Origin: Rhodothermia bacterium | GTDB taxonomy: Bacteria > Bacteroidota > Rhodothermia > Rhodothermales > UBA2364 | Direction of reading: 5' to 3' | DNA: 56,021 nucleotides | Assembly: GCA_017303715.1 (NCBI GenBank) | Contig: JAFLBZ010000031.1 | Span: forward strand, 1-56,021 | In this document: in pieces, positions 33,203 through 43,632 of the stretch | How positions within the stretch are numbered: the first letter of the stretch is position 1 | Layout of the letters: each line of letters begins with the position of its first letter | Notes under the pieces: generated by a model | The model's input: only the letters and a program-made list of their open reading frames with translations | Databases searched by the model: none | What the model was told of the DNA's origin: nothing | Translations under genes and position numbers: made by a program

Positions 33203-33619
33203 CTATGGGTGTAAGTCCAAGAAGTCTCGTAATAAAATAGCGGCAGCCGTCCTGTCCACCCTCGATTTCTCCCGCCGGGCTTTCATCCGCAACCCAGAAG
33301 CCCGTATGGCCTCCAATGCCATCTCGGACGTATAACGTTCATCTATTTTGTGAACTGGGATATGAGGGAATTTTTCCGACAATTGGGTTACAAAAGCAGA
33401 AACCCGCCGTGTAGCTTCTCCCGCCGAGCCGTCCTCTTCTAAGGGCCATCCCACCACAAACGCTTCCAACCCTAAAGGCTCTGAGGCAAGCGACGTTAGA
33501 ACCGTCCAGATTTCGGTCTGGTTAAAGGTTCCATAGGGTTGGGAAATGATTTTTAATGGATCAGTTATGGCTACGCCAATGCGCTTTTCGCCGTAATCTA
33601 ATCCAATCAATCGGGACAT
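33203..33619 (-). CDS. ruvX: Holliday junction resolvase-like / pre-16S rRNA nuclease YqgF
   Basis: A 138-residue RNase H-fold protein from the ATG at 33619 (MSRLIGLDYGEKRIGVAITD), which is the family's N-terminus; the frame is open to 33724 but that extension is not family-like. Acidic catalytic residues are in LDYG, in KIDERYTS and near DRTAAAILLRDFL. It trims the 5' end of 16S rRNA in relatives. It lies 52 bp upstream of def, and the pair is likely one transcript. Confidence 0.94.
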   Translation of the reverse strand: MSRLIGLDYGEKRIGVAITDPLKIISQPYGTFNQTEIWTVLTSLASEPLGLEAFVVGWPLEEDGSAGEATRRVSAFVTQLSEKFPHIPVHKIDERYTSEMALEAIRASGLRMKARREKSRVDRTAAAILLRDFLDLHP

Positions 33620-33969
33620 ACAAAACTCCAATGGGGAAGCACTAAGACTTGTATAATACAGAAAATGCCCTCGGATCACAAGTTCCGGAGTGTTTTCTAA
33701 AGAAGATATAATTCCTAAACACAACGTGAGTTTCAGGTTAATCAGATTATCGCCACTGCTACCTAGAACATTAGACTACATTTAGGGGCTATGTAAAAGG
33801 TGCTATTGCTTATCTTTTCTTTAGAACGGCTTTTTTCACAACCCCTAAATCGTGTTTTGCCCACGCTTCAGGGGGCTAAAGCCGCTTGTGGTGGCTGTTA
33901 CAGAAAACCCCACAATGCTTTACATTACTCCAAAACGCACCTTAAACCATTATTAAATCCCTATGGGTA
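33620..33969. other. Gap of about 350 bp between ruvX and the PGRP amidase gene
   Basis: No gene was seen. It must hold the ruvX promoter. TTTAGGGGC near 33781 and an inverted ACCCCTAAA near 33841 bracket about 70 bp, and CAGGGGGCTAAAGCC near 33870 resembles dispersed intergenic repeats of some Bacteroidota. Evidence for a mobile unit is weak. Confidence 0.3.
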
Positions 33970-35916
33970 TTATTTGATCAGGCTCACTTTTTGGGTTTTG
34001 CGGATCACCTGCCCGTTTGTGTTGATGGTTAGCACGGCAAGGTAATGGCCAGCTGCAACGGAAGAGGCTTCCCAAACCACACGGTTCCAAGAGTTAGCAA
34101 GAAAACTCCCCGATGCCAAAATGGTCATTTTGCGCCCTTGCATGTCGTAGATGACCAAAGTGGCTTCGGCAGCGTCTTTGATGAAGAACCGGAAGGTTGT
34201 GGTAGGATTAAACGGATTGGGATAAGCGGGCGCAAGGAGTGGTCGGTCTGCAAACTCGAAAGTGGCTTCGCGCTCGGCGAGGGTTTGCCGACAGCCATTT
34301 TTATCTAACGCATCCAAGCGGTAACGCAATCCCAAAGCCGGTACAAAGGCGCGGTCTATGATACTGTCTAAGGGTTTGCTGACTGCCCGGAATATAGAAA
34401 TTGCCGAAAACATGGGATCTGTATTGGGGTTTTCACCGCCGGGAACAACGCGAAGGATTTCTACCTCCTGCAAACCCGTCTCCTTGGTAAGCCCCCAATC
34501 CACATCCACCACTCCCCCCGGCGTAACCCTTGCGGCGATTTCGCCCTCGGCGATTGCAGGACGGGTGAGGCGGGTTCCGGTGAGAGTTGCCTCGGTAGTG
34601 CCCGTTCCCGTAGCGATGATTGAATACGTGATGTCGTCGGCACATGTTTGGATAACGTCGGTAAACTGATACGTTTTTTCGCCAGAAGCAGGCACGGAAC
34701 CAACCTGAACAGTTGTGCCATTTCCGTCTTTTTGTAAGATTCGGTAAGTGGTTCCGGCTTGTTCAGAGGTGACCGACCACGCGATATGTGCTTCCATCCG
34801 GTTGTTTTCTTTGAGCTGTGTGCGTATGCCCGAAAAAACAGCCGCCGGTGGTTTCGCAAGATTTGCTTTTACCCGCGTCCGAATTTCGTTGAGCAGGGCA
34901 TAATTATTATCGCCCGGGCACGAGGTGCTATTAAAATCTCGGTGTCCTCGGAAGTTGTCTGGATTGACCTTATAGGTATCCGCCATGAAGGTAAACCACG
35001 TTACTACGGAGTCTAAAAGGGCTGTATTGGGTTTATCAAGGCAAGACAGGGAACTGGTGTTTTCTGGTGGATGGAAACATCCCATTAAGGAAAGTCCGAT
35101 ATTGCCCGTATTGCCATTGGAGACGTGAGCACCTATCACCAATGATGGGCCATCTTTAAAGGCGAGTTGTTCATTCATAAAAGGGCGACCTTGAAAAAGA
35201 TTTCCGCGTTGATCCATTAAAAACTGATAACCGATGTCGCACCAACCTCGTCCGGTGATATGGAAGTCCTGAATGTCCTTCATGTTTTTATAGGAGGCCG
35301 CATCGTTTTGGGCGACAGGCCAAGCGGTGTGGTGAAGGGTCAGGTAGGTGTAGTAGGGTTGTGGATCGAGGCTTGCACAGGCATAAGCCCGTGCGCTCCA
35401 CTCGGTGCGCCGAATAAGCCGGGGGGCTTTGAATCGTCCAGAAGCGGCAATGGTTGCGGCGGTTGTTGTACCGTTTAGGATGCGCTCCTCATCGGCTTCG
35501 TTCAGGAATACACCTGCTGTCCGAATTTGGACAAAGGTTCCGGGCGGTGCTTGAATGGTCACCTCAAACCGTGTCCCATGCTTTTTTTGATTTCCATTGT
35601 ATGCCATTGTAAAGGCATTTCCATTTATCGGAAACCAGATGAGCATGGGCATAGGCGTACTCCAAGCCTCGTTTTCCCAAAACCGTATAGAAGCGCTTAT
35701 GGTTTGGTGAGCTGCAAATCCATCCAAAAGAACGCCATTGAAGGCGGTAGTAATGGTTTCACTTTCTCGTATAAACTGAACCGCGCCCGATTTGCTTTTT
35801 AGACTTGGGGAACGGAGCGAAACCAATGAATCTGTGAACTCGTGAACGGCTTGAGCGCTTACGCCTAAGGTTGACATAAGGAGCGCACATACCAAAAATA
35901 ATCCGACGCGCATCAT
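33970..35916 (-). CDS. PGRP-type N-acetylmuramoyl-L-alanine amidase with T9SS sorting domain
   Basis: A 648-residue exported protein. Signal peptide is at 1-22. The amidase_2/PGRP domain is at about 170-345: RRTEWSARAYACA, YTYLTLHHTAWPV, GWCDIGYQFLMDQRGNLFQG and GHRDFNSTSCPGDN carry the zinc His and Cys in family order. Two Ig/FnIII-like domains follow (about 355-550), and the last 80 residues are a T9SS type A tag (PAYPNPFNPTTTF; GHYLAVLTINTNG). It would cut peptides off peptidoglycan outside the cell, either on its own wall fragments or on other bacteria. The MFS gene ends its transcript 13 bp upstream. Confidence 0.93.
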   Translation of the reverse strand: MMRVGLFLVCALLMSTLGVSAQAVHEFTDSLVSLRSPSLKSKSGAVQFIRESETITTAFNGVLLDGFAAHQTISASIRFWENEAWSTPMPMLIWFPINGNAFTMAYNGNQKKHGTRFEVTIQAPPGTFVQIRTAGVFLNEADEERILNGTTTAATIAASGRFKAPRLIRRTEWSARAYACASLDPQPYYTYLTLHHTAWPVAQNDAASYKNMKDIQDFHITGRGWCDIGYQFLMDQRGNLFQGRPFMNEQLAFKDGPSLVIGAHVSNGNTGNIGLSLMGCFHPPENTSSLSCLDKPNTALLDSVVTWFTFMADTYKVNPDNFRGHRDFNSTSCPGDNNYALLNEIRTRVKANLAKPPAAVFSGIRTQLKENNRMEAHIAWSVTSEQAGTTYRILQKDGNGTTVQVGSVPASGEKTYQFTDVIQTCADDITYSIIATGTGTTEATLTGTRLTRPAIAEGEIAARVTPGGVVDVDWGLTKETGLQEVEILRVVPGGENPNTDPMFSAISIFRAVSKPLDSIIDRAFVPALGLRYRLDALDKNGCRQTLAEREATFEFADRPLLAPAYPNPFNPTTTFRFFIKDAAEATLVIYDMQGRKMTILASGSFLANSWNRVVWEASSVAAGHYLAVLTINTNGQVIRKTQKVSLIK

Positions 35917-35928
35917 CTGTGATAAAGA

Positions 35929-37167
35929 TTAAGGTGTTTGTTCTGGGCTGATGGGTAAGTTTGTAGGTAGAGGTATAGCTTGTTCTTGTGGCTCTGGTAG
36001 GAATTTCCACACCACAATACCCATAACCAAGGTTGCGGCAGCGGCCAATAAGGAGTTCCCCAGAAAGCCAAAAGTGCCATACAAAGCGCCAGCAAAAGCG
36101 CTGCCTATCCCACTGCCAATTTGTCCTACTCCTACGGTTAAGCTAAGGAGCGTTCCACGACGGTTTCCCGGTACCATTGCTGTTAAGAGCGCCTGAAGTG
36201 GGGACATCCGCATGGCCACAAAGGTCATGGCCAAGAAATATAACATATAGCCTACCCATAAATTCGACATCAAAATTGTAGAGAGGGCCATAAGGATGGC
36301 CATGCCAAAACTGGAGGCCATAATGAGCGGTTTACGGCCAATCTTATCGGACAATTTGCCCATTTGCGGCCCCATGGTCACATTTGCGATACCACCAGCA
36401 AAATACATGGAGGCAATGTGATACTTATTCAGGCCCATTTCTTCTTCTAACCATGTGGGCAAAAAGACAATAAAAAGCATGAGGCTAAAGAACTGAAGGA
36501 AATAAGTGACCACTGCCGTCTGAATGGGTTTTTCGAGCAAAAGCGTGCGATAACTCACCACAATATGTTTGAGGCTCAAGGGCTGATCCAAGCGGGCTAC
36601 ATTGGGCTGCGGGACTTTGAAATAAGTGAACAGAAAAGCGAACGCCATAGGTAGCGCAAAAAAAACAAAAGGCGCTTTATAGCCCCAAATACCCGCAAGG
36701 CTGACGCCAAGCGGGATGCCTAAAACCTGCCCAACGGCAATGCCACTCATCACAATGCCATTTGCCCAACCTCTTTCCTCATACGAAAAATAATCCCCCA
36801 CATACGAAACGGCTGCTCCACTGAGTAGGCCGCCACTCATTCCGGCTAAAATACGAATGACCAAAAAAGAGGTGTAATCAAATGCCAGAGCATGGAGCAA
36901 CAAGGCCACCGAGAGTGCCCCACAACCCATTAAGATGACTTTCCGCCGCCCGACCTTATCAGAAACCGGCCCGATGAAGAGCGCAAAAACACCTAAGGAT
37001 AAAACAAAGGCAGTAATGAGTGTTCCTTGGAGCGCGGGGTCTATGCGAAGTTCGCGGCCAATATCCGGCAAAATAGGTGCAATGATCATCATCTGACTCG
37101 ACGAAGAAAAGACCATAAGCCAGAGGGCGAAGAGGACTAAATAATCTGCTTTTTTTGAATGGGTCAT
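35929..37167 (-). CDS. MFS transporter
   Basis: A 412-residue major facilitator with about 12 hydrophobic helices. The conserved loop 2-3 motif reads GPVSDKVGRRKVIL and its second-half counterpart is GKLSDKIGRKPLIM. The family looks like the drug/H+ antiporter or sugar-efflux group, but the substrate cannot be told. It is 12 bp upstream of the amidase start and probably co-transcribed, which might be chance. Divergent from the M23 gene at 37371. Confidence 0.92.
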   Translation of the reverse strand: MTHSKKADYLVLFALWLMVFSSSSQMMIIAPILPDIGRELRIDPALQGTLITAFVLSLGVFALFIGPVSDKVGRRKVILMGCGALSVALLLHALAFDYTSFLVIRILAGMSGGLLSGAAVSYVGDYFSYEERGWANGIVMSGIAVGQVLGIPLGVSLAGIWGYKAPFVFFALPMAFAFLFTYFKVPQPNVARLDQPLSLKHIVVSYRTLLLEKPIQTAVVTYFLQFFSLMLFIVFLPTWLEEEMGLNKYHIASMYFAGGIANVTMGPQMGKLSDKIGRKPLIMASSFGMAILMALSTILMSNLWVGYMLYFLAMTFVAMRMSPLQALLTAMVPGNRRGTLLSLTVGVGQIGSGIGSAFAGALYGTFGFLGNSLLAAAATLVMGIVVWKFLPEPQEQAIPLPTNLPISPEQTP

Positions 37168-37370
37168 CTTGTTCCCCCGTCGAGTGGGGTAAGAAAAATG
37201 TTTTGATTCTATAAATTAAGTCATAGATTGTGCTTTTTAACGGATGAGGGCATACTAAATGGAATTTTCCGAAACACGTAAAGCGGTTTTGGCAGAATAC
37301 TTGGGACGACGTGCTTCTGTTGCCTTGTCTTCGTTCTTAAATTATTGTCTTTGAATACAACGTAACGCCT

Positions 37371-40256
37371 ATGTATCGCTCCTTTCGTATTTCCATCTTA
37401 TGGATTAGTCTCTGGGTTGTACCAATGATTTTGCACGGGCAATCCTTGCGTAATGGGATGGCTACGCCACTAGTTAAATCCGGTACACTTGTTGCTTATG
37501 GCGAAGGACGCATCGTGCAAGTACTTGGTAGCAAAAACAAAGCCCAAGGCGCTTATGTTGCGGGCACTTCATCCGAGGTCTTGCAACTTCAAGTCTTTGA
37601 TGCACAGCAAAAAATAAAGTGGGTGGCGGATGTGCCACACGTCCACGATACACATTTTCCTTCGGTTGCCATTGCCCAAGAACGCGCTGTGTTGGTGTAT
37701 CCCGAAACAGCTTTGGCCACGTTTTACCATAATAACGGTGAAGTCATCGTCCGCAAGTACCTCTTCGACAACAGCGCAACCCATCCCGAATTAGAAAAAG
37801 CGGCGCATGTGGCGATCCATCCCGAAACTGGAAATGTGGTGATTGCTGCCATGCAAAAAGCGACTTATGACGTAAAGGAAACGGGAAACTTACAGGTTTT
37901 TGTTTTTAATGAGGTGGACGAACTGCTCCATCACAACGTATTGCCCCTGCCCGCTATCGAGTCGCTCAAGGTGTCGGAAGATGGTAAAGCCATACAAATT
38001 CGAATATATGGCCAACAGGGCCGAGAAATGGTGGTAGAAGAGATACAGGTTGATGGCATGGGCACAATTCTTCAGGCCAACCGAAGCCATTATGCCATAC
38101 CGGAGACCATGCAACGTGCCGCCGACATAACCTTTCCCTATCCCGTAAAACCCTTCAATGAGGCACATCCCGTAACAGGCGCTTTTGGTGAATACAGAGG
38201 CCCCACTTCTGGGCATTTCCACAACGGAACCGATATACCGGAACCAGACGGCACACCCGTTTATGCCGTCGTGGATGCCACCGTTACGGGTAGATCGGAT
38301 ACGGGCGCCAATGCTTATATCCGTGCCGGAAATTATGTTTATGTTCATATCATCCCCAACCCTAACTTGCCGATCGGAAGCGCGGTAAAAGCCGGAGAAA
38401 CAATCCTCGGAACGATTATCACAGGACAAGGGCACGTTCACTTTTCCGAAGGGCCACCGGGGAATTATACCAACGCGATCCGTCCGACAGGTGGCTTTTC
38501 TCCATTTGTGGATACTTGGAAGCCCACGATCAGCGATATCCGCTTCCAACATGCAGAATCTGGGCAAGTCTTGCAAGCCAATGGCCTCACGGGTAAAATA
38601 AAAATCACCTTCCGCGTACAAGACCCCATCGGGCCATCCTCTGGCAGTGCTGCTACCCAAAACAACGGAGCCTACTTGGTGGGTTATGATGTACGAAAAG
38701 CAGACCGCACCACCATTGTCCACTCACCCACACCCGATGGCATTGTGTTTCGGTTTGACGGCGTGCCTTCGGATGATTACGTCCATTTTGTCTATGACCA
38801 AACCCAATCCTCGAACAGCAGCCACGTTTATATTGTAACCAATACCACAACCGCCAACAGTGCTTGGGATTCTGCCAAATTGCCAGATGGGGCTTATTCG
38901 GTTCGGCTTTTTGCACGTGATACACGCGGAAACGAGGATGTGGTTTTTATGGACGTTCAGGTGGCGCAGCGCGATGTTGTTCCACCTCCAGCCCCCGTTC
39001 TTATCGGTGCGATACAAAATGGCGGGATTCCTGATTTGAGGTGGGCACAAACGAGCGTGTCGGATTTGGCCGGATTTAGGCTTTTTGCAGCAGATTCGCC
39101 GTTTGCAACAGGGAGACAACTTGCCGACGAGAAGCAACTCCTCGGAACTACAAATAACATGGTCACAACCACCGGAAAGACCACACAATACTATTATTTG
39201 ACCTCGGTAGATACTGCCACGCCACCCAACATAAGCATACAAAGTGACGTCTATGGAATGGCTCCTTTTACACGAAACAAAAAAGTATTGGTGGTAGATG
39301 GCTTCGATCGCTTTGGCGGTTCTGGTAGCTGGAGCAAGCCTTTCCATGTCTCGGCGGGAATTTATGGGCAAGCGATTGATCGAAATGGCCTTGGTTTCGA
39401 GACCGTTGCCAACGAGACGGTTCTTGCTGGATTGGTGGATTTAAAGCAGTACGATGCGGTGATGTGGGTCTTAGGCGATGAATCTACAAGCGATGAAACC
39501 TTTTCGGATGCAGAGCAAGTCTTAGTACGGGCGTATTTGGAGCATGGAGGACGACTTTTTCTGAGTGGCTCAGAGGTGGCATGGGATTTGGGTGCTAAAG
39601 GCACGGCTACCGATCAAACGTTTTTTGGACAATTCCTTAAAGCTACGTATGTGGGAGACAATGCTGCCAGTTATAACGTCCGAGGGATGACTGGTACACT
39701 TGCAGAGGGATTGGTTTTTCGTTATGGCGCATCCCCTTATACCGAGGACTACCCAGACTTCATCAATCCCGTAAATGGCGGCCAAGCGATTTTGCAATAT
39801 GACAATGGCCGGACGGCAGCAGTGGCGTATAACGGCTTATTTGGAACAGCAACAAAAGCCGGAAAAATGATTTATTTCGCATTCCCGTTCGACACCATAG
39901 ACACGCTTGAAAACCGCCGCGAGGTATTTAGAAGAGTGCTTTCTTATCTCTTAGACGAGGCGATCGTAGGCCGTGAGGCAGAGGTATTGCCTTCCGAACG
40001 GCTCATGGTAGAGGCATTTCCGAATCCGTTTTCAGATACGGCACTGGTGAAATATCATGTAGAACATGCAACAGACCTCTCCATCACCGTTTATGATCTT
40101 TTGGGAAGAAAGGTACAAACCTTATTCCATGCTCCCGTTTCGGCTGGGTCTCATCAAATGGAATGGCAGGCGGAGCATTTAGCGAATGGCCTGTATATTA
40201 TTGAAGTTCAAACGGAAACAGGCCATAAAAAAATACGCCTCACCCTCATGCGATAG
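37371..40256 (+). CDS. Exported M23 peptidase-like protein with T9SS sorting domain
   Basis: A 961-residue secreted protein. Signal peptide at 1-24 (ISILWISLWVVPMILHGQ). An M23/LytM domain is at about 265-385 with both zinc motifs intact: HNGTDI (HxxxD) and GHVHFSEG (HxH). It is followed by Ig-like domains, a fibronectin III-like part (about 540-630), a ThuA/GATase-like Rossmann region (about 640-850, beginning KKVLVVDGFDRFGG, with ARLFLSGSE-type core LFLSGSEVAWDL), and a type A T9SS tag (EAFPNPFSDTALVKYHV; NGLYIIEVQTETG). Expected role is cutting peptidoglycan cross-links or a related glycopeptide outside the cell. Confidence 0.88.
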   Translation: MYRSFRISILWISLWVVPMILHGQSLRNGMATPLVKSGTLVAYGEGRIVQVLGSKNKAQGAYVAGTSSEVLQLQVFDAQQKIKWVADVPHVHDTHFPSVAIAQERAVLVYPETALATFYHNNGEVIVRKYLFDNSATHPELEKAAHVAIHPETGNVVIAAMQKATYDVKETGNLQVFVFNEVDELLHHNVLPLPAIESLKVSEDGKAIQIRIYGQQGREMVVEEIQVDGMGTILQANRSHYAIPETMQRAADITFPYPVKPFNEAHPVTGAFGEYRGPTSGHFHNGTDIPEPDGTPVYAVVDATVTGRSDTGANAYIRAGNYVYVHIIPNPNLPIGSAVKAGETILGTIITGQGHVHFSEGPPGNYTNAIRPTGGFSPFVDTWKPTISDIRFQHAESGQVLQANGLTGKIKITFRVQDPIGPSSGSAATQNNGAYLVGYDVRKADRTTIVHSPTPDGIVFRFDGVPSDDYVHFVYDQTQSSNSSHVYIVTNTTTANSAWDSAKLPDGAYSVRLFARDTRGNEDVVFMDVQVAQRDVVPPPAPVLIGAIQNGGIPDLRWAQTSVSDLAGFRLFAADSPFATGRQLADEKQLLGTTNNMVTTTGKTTQYYYLTSVDTATPPNISIQSDVYGMAPFTRNKKVLVVDGFDRFGGSGSWSKPFHVSAGIYGQAIDRNGLGFETVANETVLAGLVDLKQYDAVMWVLGDESTSDETFSDAEQVLVRAYLEHGGRLFLSGSEVAWDLGAKGTATDQTFFGQFLKATYVGDNAASYNVRGMTGTLAEGLVFRYGASPYTEDYPDFINPVNGGQAILQYDNGRTAAVAYNGLFGTATKAGKMIYFAFPFDTIDTLENRREVFRRVLSYLLDEAIVGREAEVLPSERLMVEAFPNPFSDTALVKYHVEHATDLSITVYDLLGRKVQTLFHAPVSAGSHQMEWQAEHLANGLYIIEVQTETGHKKIRLTLMR

Positions 40257-40274
40257 CCCTAAACAGTGCAGTGG

Positions 40275-43200
40275 ATGTTGTTTCTTTTGTATAAAACAAT
40301 TCCAAAAAGAATGTGCCGCTTTTGTGTATGGACATGGCTTGTTCTATTTGGTATCGGAAAGGTTGTACTTGCACAAACCAACCCCCTATCTGAAGAACCC
40401 ACGTTCGATCATATTGGGGTAGAAGACGGACTGTCGCAGTCTATTGTCAGCAGCATTATCAAAGATCGAGATGGGTTTATGTGGTTTGGAACCCGCGACG
40501 GTCTGAACCGCTGGGATGGGTATTCTTTTCGGATTTATCGGAACAGCCCTTTTGATTCAACCACCGTCATTGGTGCAGGAATTGACCAGTTAATGTTAGA
40601 CGAGAAAGGACGTTTGTGGGCGGCCTCGGTACAGGGCTACAGCCGCTATAATCCCAAAACAGATCATTTTAAACAATATCGCAGTCTTGCACCGACCTCT
40701 ATGCGCCCCGGTGTTATTCGACATGGAAAGTATTTTCTCAATGCTTCCATTGGGAATGAAATCATTTCTTTCAATACCGAGACTGGTGTTTTTCAAAAAG
40801 GAGCACCTTTGGGTTATGGAACCCCTGCCATGATAGCGCATCAAGGACGTATATATGTAGGGGGCGTCGGTACGTTATGCCTCTTAGACCTAAGCACCCT
40901 CTCTTGTACGACCTTGCTCAAGACCACCGAAAATATGTCTTTTCTTTCTTTAAGCCCAAAGGACAAAGATAGTTTTTGGGCTTTCACAACAAAACCCCAA
41001 ATCCAAAAACATACCGATCTGCTTCAGATTTCACTAACGGGCAAAGTCTTAAGAACCATTACCTTAGACCTACGCTTACCCGTGCCTTATCAAATGCGGC
41101 AAATTGGAGAGGATTTATTTATCCCTACCAATTTTGGTCTATTTGTGGTGGACCTCAAAAGTGGTAAACTTATCCGGTCTATTTTTAAGACCGATAAAAA
41201 AAATGGTCTCGGCAATCATGATATTCTGTCTCTTTATTACGACGAACAGCAAAGCCTTTGGTTGGGAACCTTTGGTGGTGTTTATCGGACAAGGCTCCAT
41301 AAGCCGCGTTTTGAATGGTTCAAACATCGTCCACAAGATGCCACATCGCTCAGCAGCTCCGATATAAATGGGATGGGAGAAAGTCGAAATGGAAAAATTT
41401 GGATTGGAACCGCCAATGGGGTGAATTTATTTGACCCTGTAACGAAGACCTTTGAACGGTACGTACAACCCATTCATGACCTCAACAACAGCATCAATAA
41501 AGTTTGGAACGTCTTGGAAGCACGCGATGGAACCGTTTGGCTCGGTACAAAAGCGGATTGTTTACACCGCTTAGACCACAAGGCCCGTCGTTTTTTTCGG
41601 GATAAAAGGCTAAACTGCTTTGGTTCGGGCATTCGCACCTTAAAAGAGAGCCGCGAAGGTAACTTGCTGATCGGCACTTCTGCAGGTTTTACCATTTTCA
41701 ACCCAAAAACCGGAGATGTCAAGCGTATTGGTTATGGCGACCCAATGGCAATTTCTCTTACAGACGGGCGGGTAAACGCAATCTACGAAGCACCAGATGG
41801 TACACTCTGGTTAGGTACGGATGTAGGACTTAACAGATTGGACTTGAATAAGCCGTACATACAACACTTTAAACAAGACATAAAAGATCGGTTTTCCCTT
41901 AGCAATAACAATATTTGGAATATTTTGCCCGATAAAAAAAATCCAGATATTCTTTGGATTGGAACCATTGGCGGCGGCATTAATCGCTTTGATACCAAGA
42001 CGGGCAAAAGTGAACATCTCCGTACCGATCATGGCTTACCCAGTAATGTAATCTACGGTTTATTGTCGGATCATGACGGACACTTGTGGATGAGTACTGC
42101 CGCCGGAATTTCACATTTCGACCCCAATCGCTTCCCCTACCGCTTTGTGAGCTACCGAGAAAAGGATGGCTTACAAGGCTTAGAATACAACCTCATGTCC
42201 TACTTGGCCACCCGCGACGGAACTTTGTACTTTGGTGGGCCAAATGGCCTGAACCGTTTTAAAACCCAGAAAATTGGACAAATCCTATTTCCAGCACCTG
42301 TTGTAATCTCACAGTTTAAAAAAGGCAATATCCGTTTGCCAGGCATTTTTAAAAGTGGGAGACAAATCGTTCTACAGCCGCAAGAAAATAATTTCTCGAT
42401 CGAGTTTGCAGCATTAGATTATGCAGACCCGCTTAAAAATCAATACCGCTATAGATTGGTTGGATTTGACCCCGACTGGGTTTTGCATCAAAGCAGAAGA
42501 CCATCGGCACATTACACCAATGTTCCACCCGGAACCTATATGTTTGAGGTACAAGGTGCTTCCGGAGATGGGCGCTTCGATACCCAAAAGCGCTTGGCCG
42601 TACAAATTGTTGTGGAGGCCGTTTTTTGGCAAACGTGGTGGTTCAGAACAGGCTTTGCAATGCTCGCGGTGTTCATCTTGGCCTCCATAAATTACGGCTA
42701 TCGGCGGCACAAACGGCTTGAAGAAGCCCGAATAGAGGCCGAAGAACGGGAAATTAAAAAAAGACTGGCCGAAAGCCGCGAACGCGAACGCTTGCGCATT
42801 GCACAAGAATTGCACGATGGTCCCATGCAACAGCTTTATACCATTGGCCATCAGTTAGATGACTTATTGGAGGTCGCCCCAGAAACCAAAGCCATACGAG
42901 CAAGTTTGAACAAAGTCGCTGCCGAACTCCGCGAAGTGGTAGGGGAACTACGCCCCGCCATGCTTCGGCTTTTGGGGATAAAACCCGCACTAAATGCCCT
43001 AATTCGGCAGTTTGAACGACGGAACCCTACAGTACAGATCACCACAGACCTTGTGGCCGATGGTAAACAATGGCCGGAAGAGATACAGCATACCTTATAC
43101 CGAATTCTGCAAGAAGCCCTCAACAATGTCCAAAAACACGCCCAAGCAACCGAGGTGCATATCTCGCTGTTGGAGTACCCAGAAAAGGTGAAACTGACCA

Positions 43201-43409
43201 TCCAAGACAATGGGATCGGCTTTCTCGTGCCCGAAAAATTGGTAAACTTGGCACGTACAAGCCGATATGGACTATTGGGCTGTGTTGAACGTGCCGAAAT
43301 TCTCAATGGAACCGTACAAATAAATGCCACACCTCAAAAGGGAACAACTTTTATGGTGGAAATCCCGCTGGATGCCTTGCCAGAAAATCTTCAAAAACAC
43401 CTTAAATAG
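40275..43409 (+). CDS. Hybrid-propeller sensor histidine kinase (HisKA_3)
   Basis: A sensor kinase of 1044 residues from the ATG at 40275; a GTG at 40266 and an ATG at 40311 (MCRFCVWTWLVLF, giving a shorter signal peptide) are alternatives. Two-component regulator propeller repeats (DRDGFMWFGTRDGLNRWDG and similar WIGT/WLGT motifs) fill about 30-690, followed by a Y_Y_Y domain (about 690-775), one membrane helix (about 785-805), and a HisKA_3 domain with the phospho-His in IAQELHDGPMQQLY. The HATPase domain is at the end (EALNNVQKHAQAT; DNGIGF). The sensor faces the periplasm and typically detects a carbohydrate or other ligand. It is paired with the response regulator downstream. Confidence 0.94.
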   Translation: MLFLLYKTIPKRMCRFCVWTWLVLFGIGKVVLAQTNPLSEEPTFDHIGVEDGLSQSIVSSIIKDRDGFMWFGTRDGLNRWDGYSFRIYRNSPFDSTTVIGAGIDQLMLDEKGRLWAASVQGYSRYNPKTDHFKQYRSLAPTSMRPGVIRHGKYFLNASIGNEIISFNTETGVFQKGAPLGYGTPAMIAHQGRIYVGGVGTLCLLDLSTLSCTTLLKTTENMSFLSLSPKDKDSFWAFTTKPQIQKHTDLLQISLTGKVLRTITLDLRLPVPYQMRQIGEDLFIPTNFGLFVVDLKSGKLIRSIFKTDKKNGLGNHDILSLYYDEQQSLWLGTFGGVYRTRLHKPRFEWFKHRPQDATSLSSSDINGMGESRNGKIWIGTANGVNLFDPVTKTFERYVQPIHDLNNSINKVWNVLEARDGTVWLGTKADCLHRLDHKARRFFRDKRLNCFGSGIRTLKESREGNLLIGTSAGFTIFNPKTGDVKRIGYGDPMAISLTDGRVNAIYEAPDGTLWLGTDVGLNRLDLNKPYIQHFKQDIKDRFSLSNNNIWNILPDKKNPDILWIGTIGGGINRFDTKTGKSEHLRTDHGLPSNVIYGLLSDHDGHLWMSTAAGISHFDPNRFPYRFVSYREKDGLQGLEYNLMSYLATRDGTLYFGGPNGLNRFKTQKIGQILFPAPVVISQFKKGNIRLPGIFKSGRQIVLQPQENNFSIEFAALDYADPLKNQYRYRLVGFDPDWVLHQSRRPSAHYTNVPPGTYMFEVQGASGDGRFDTQKRLAVQIVVEAVFWQTWWFRTGFAMLAVFILASINYGYRRHKRLEEARIEAEEREIKKRLAESRERERLRIAQELHDGPMQQLYTIGHQLDDLLEVAPETKAIRASLNKVAAELREVVGELRPAMLRLLGIKPALNALIRQFERRNPTVQITTDLVADGKQWPEEIQHTLYRILQEALNNVQKHAQATEVHISLLEYPEKVKLTIQDNGIGFLVPEKLVNLARTSRYGLLGCVERAEILNGTVQINATPQKGTTFMVEIPLDALPENLQKHLK

Positions 43410-43632
43410 AACTTTTGAGCCATTGGAAGAAAGGGGATTTGCATGATATATTGTTATTTAAAGAGTTGGTTATTCATTATTAATGATTAACAATCAATCT
43501 AAGTTTTTATATTTTAAAGACCTATCTAAAAAAGTACACCATTGATTTACACAGGGTACAGATGTTCAGTAGTTGTTCTATGTTGCGCTATATCTTGAAA
43601 AAGCAAATCTCCTTCATCTTGGACGTAAAGCC

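Noticed and set aside
37890-38723. A 277-codon open frame on the minus strand inside the M23 gene
   Set aside because: It lies wholly antisense to a well-supported protein with clear motifs. The translation has no recognisable domain; the frame is open because of the codon use of the opposite strand.
38724-39371. A 215-codon minus-strand frame also antisense to the M23 gene
   Set aside because: Same reasoning: no motif, full overlap with a real gene.
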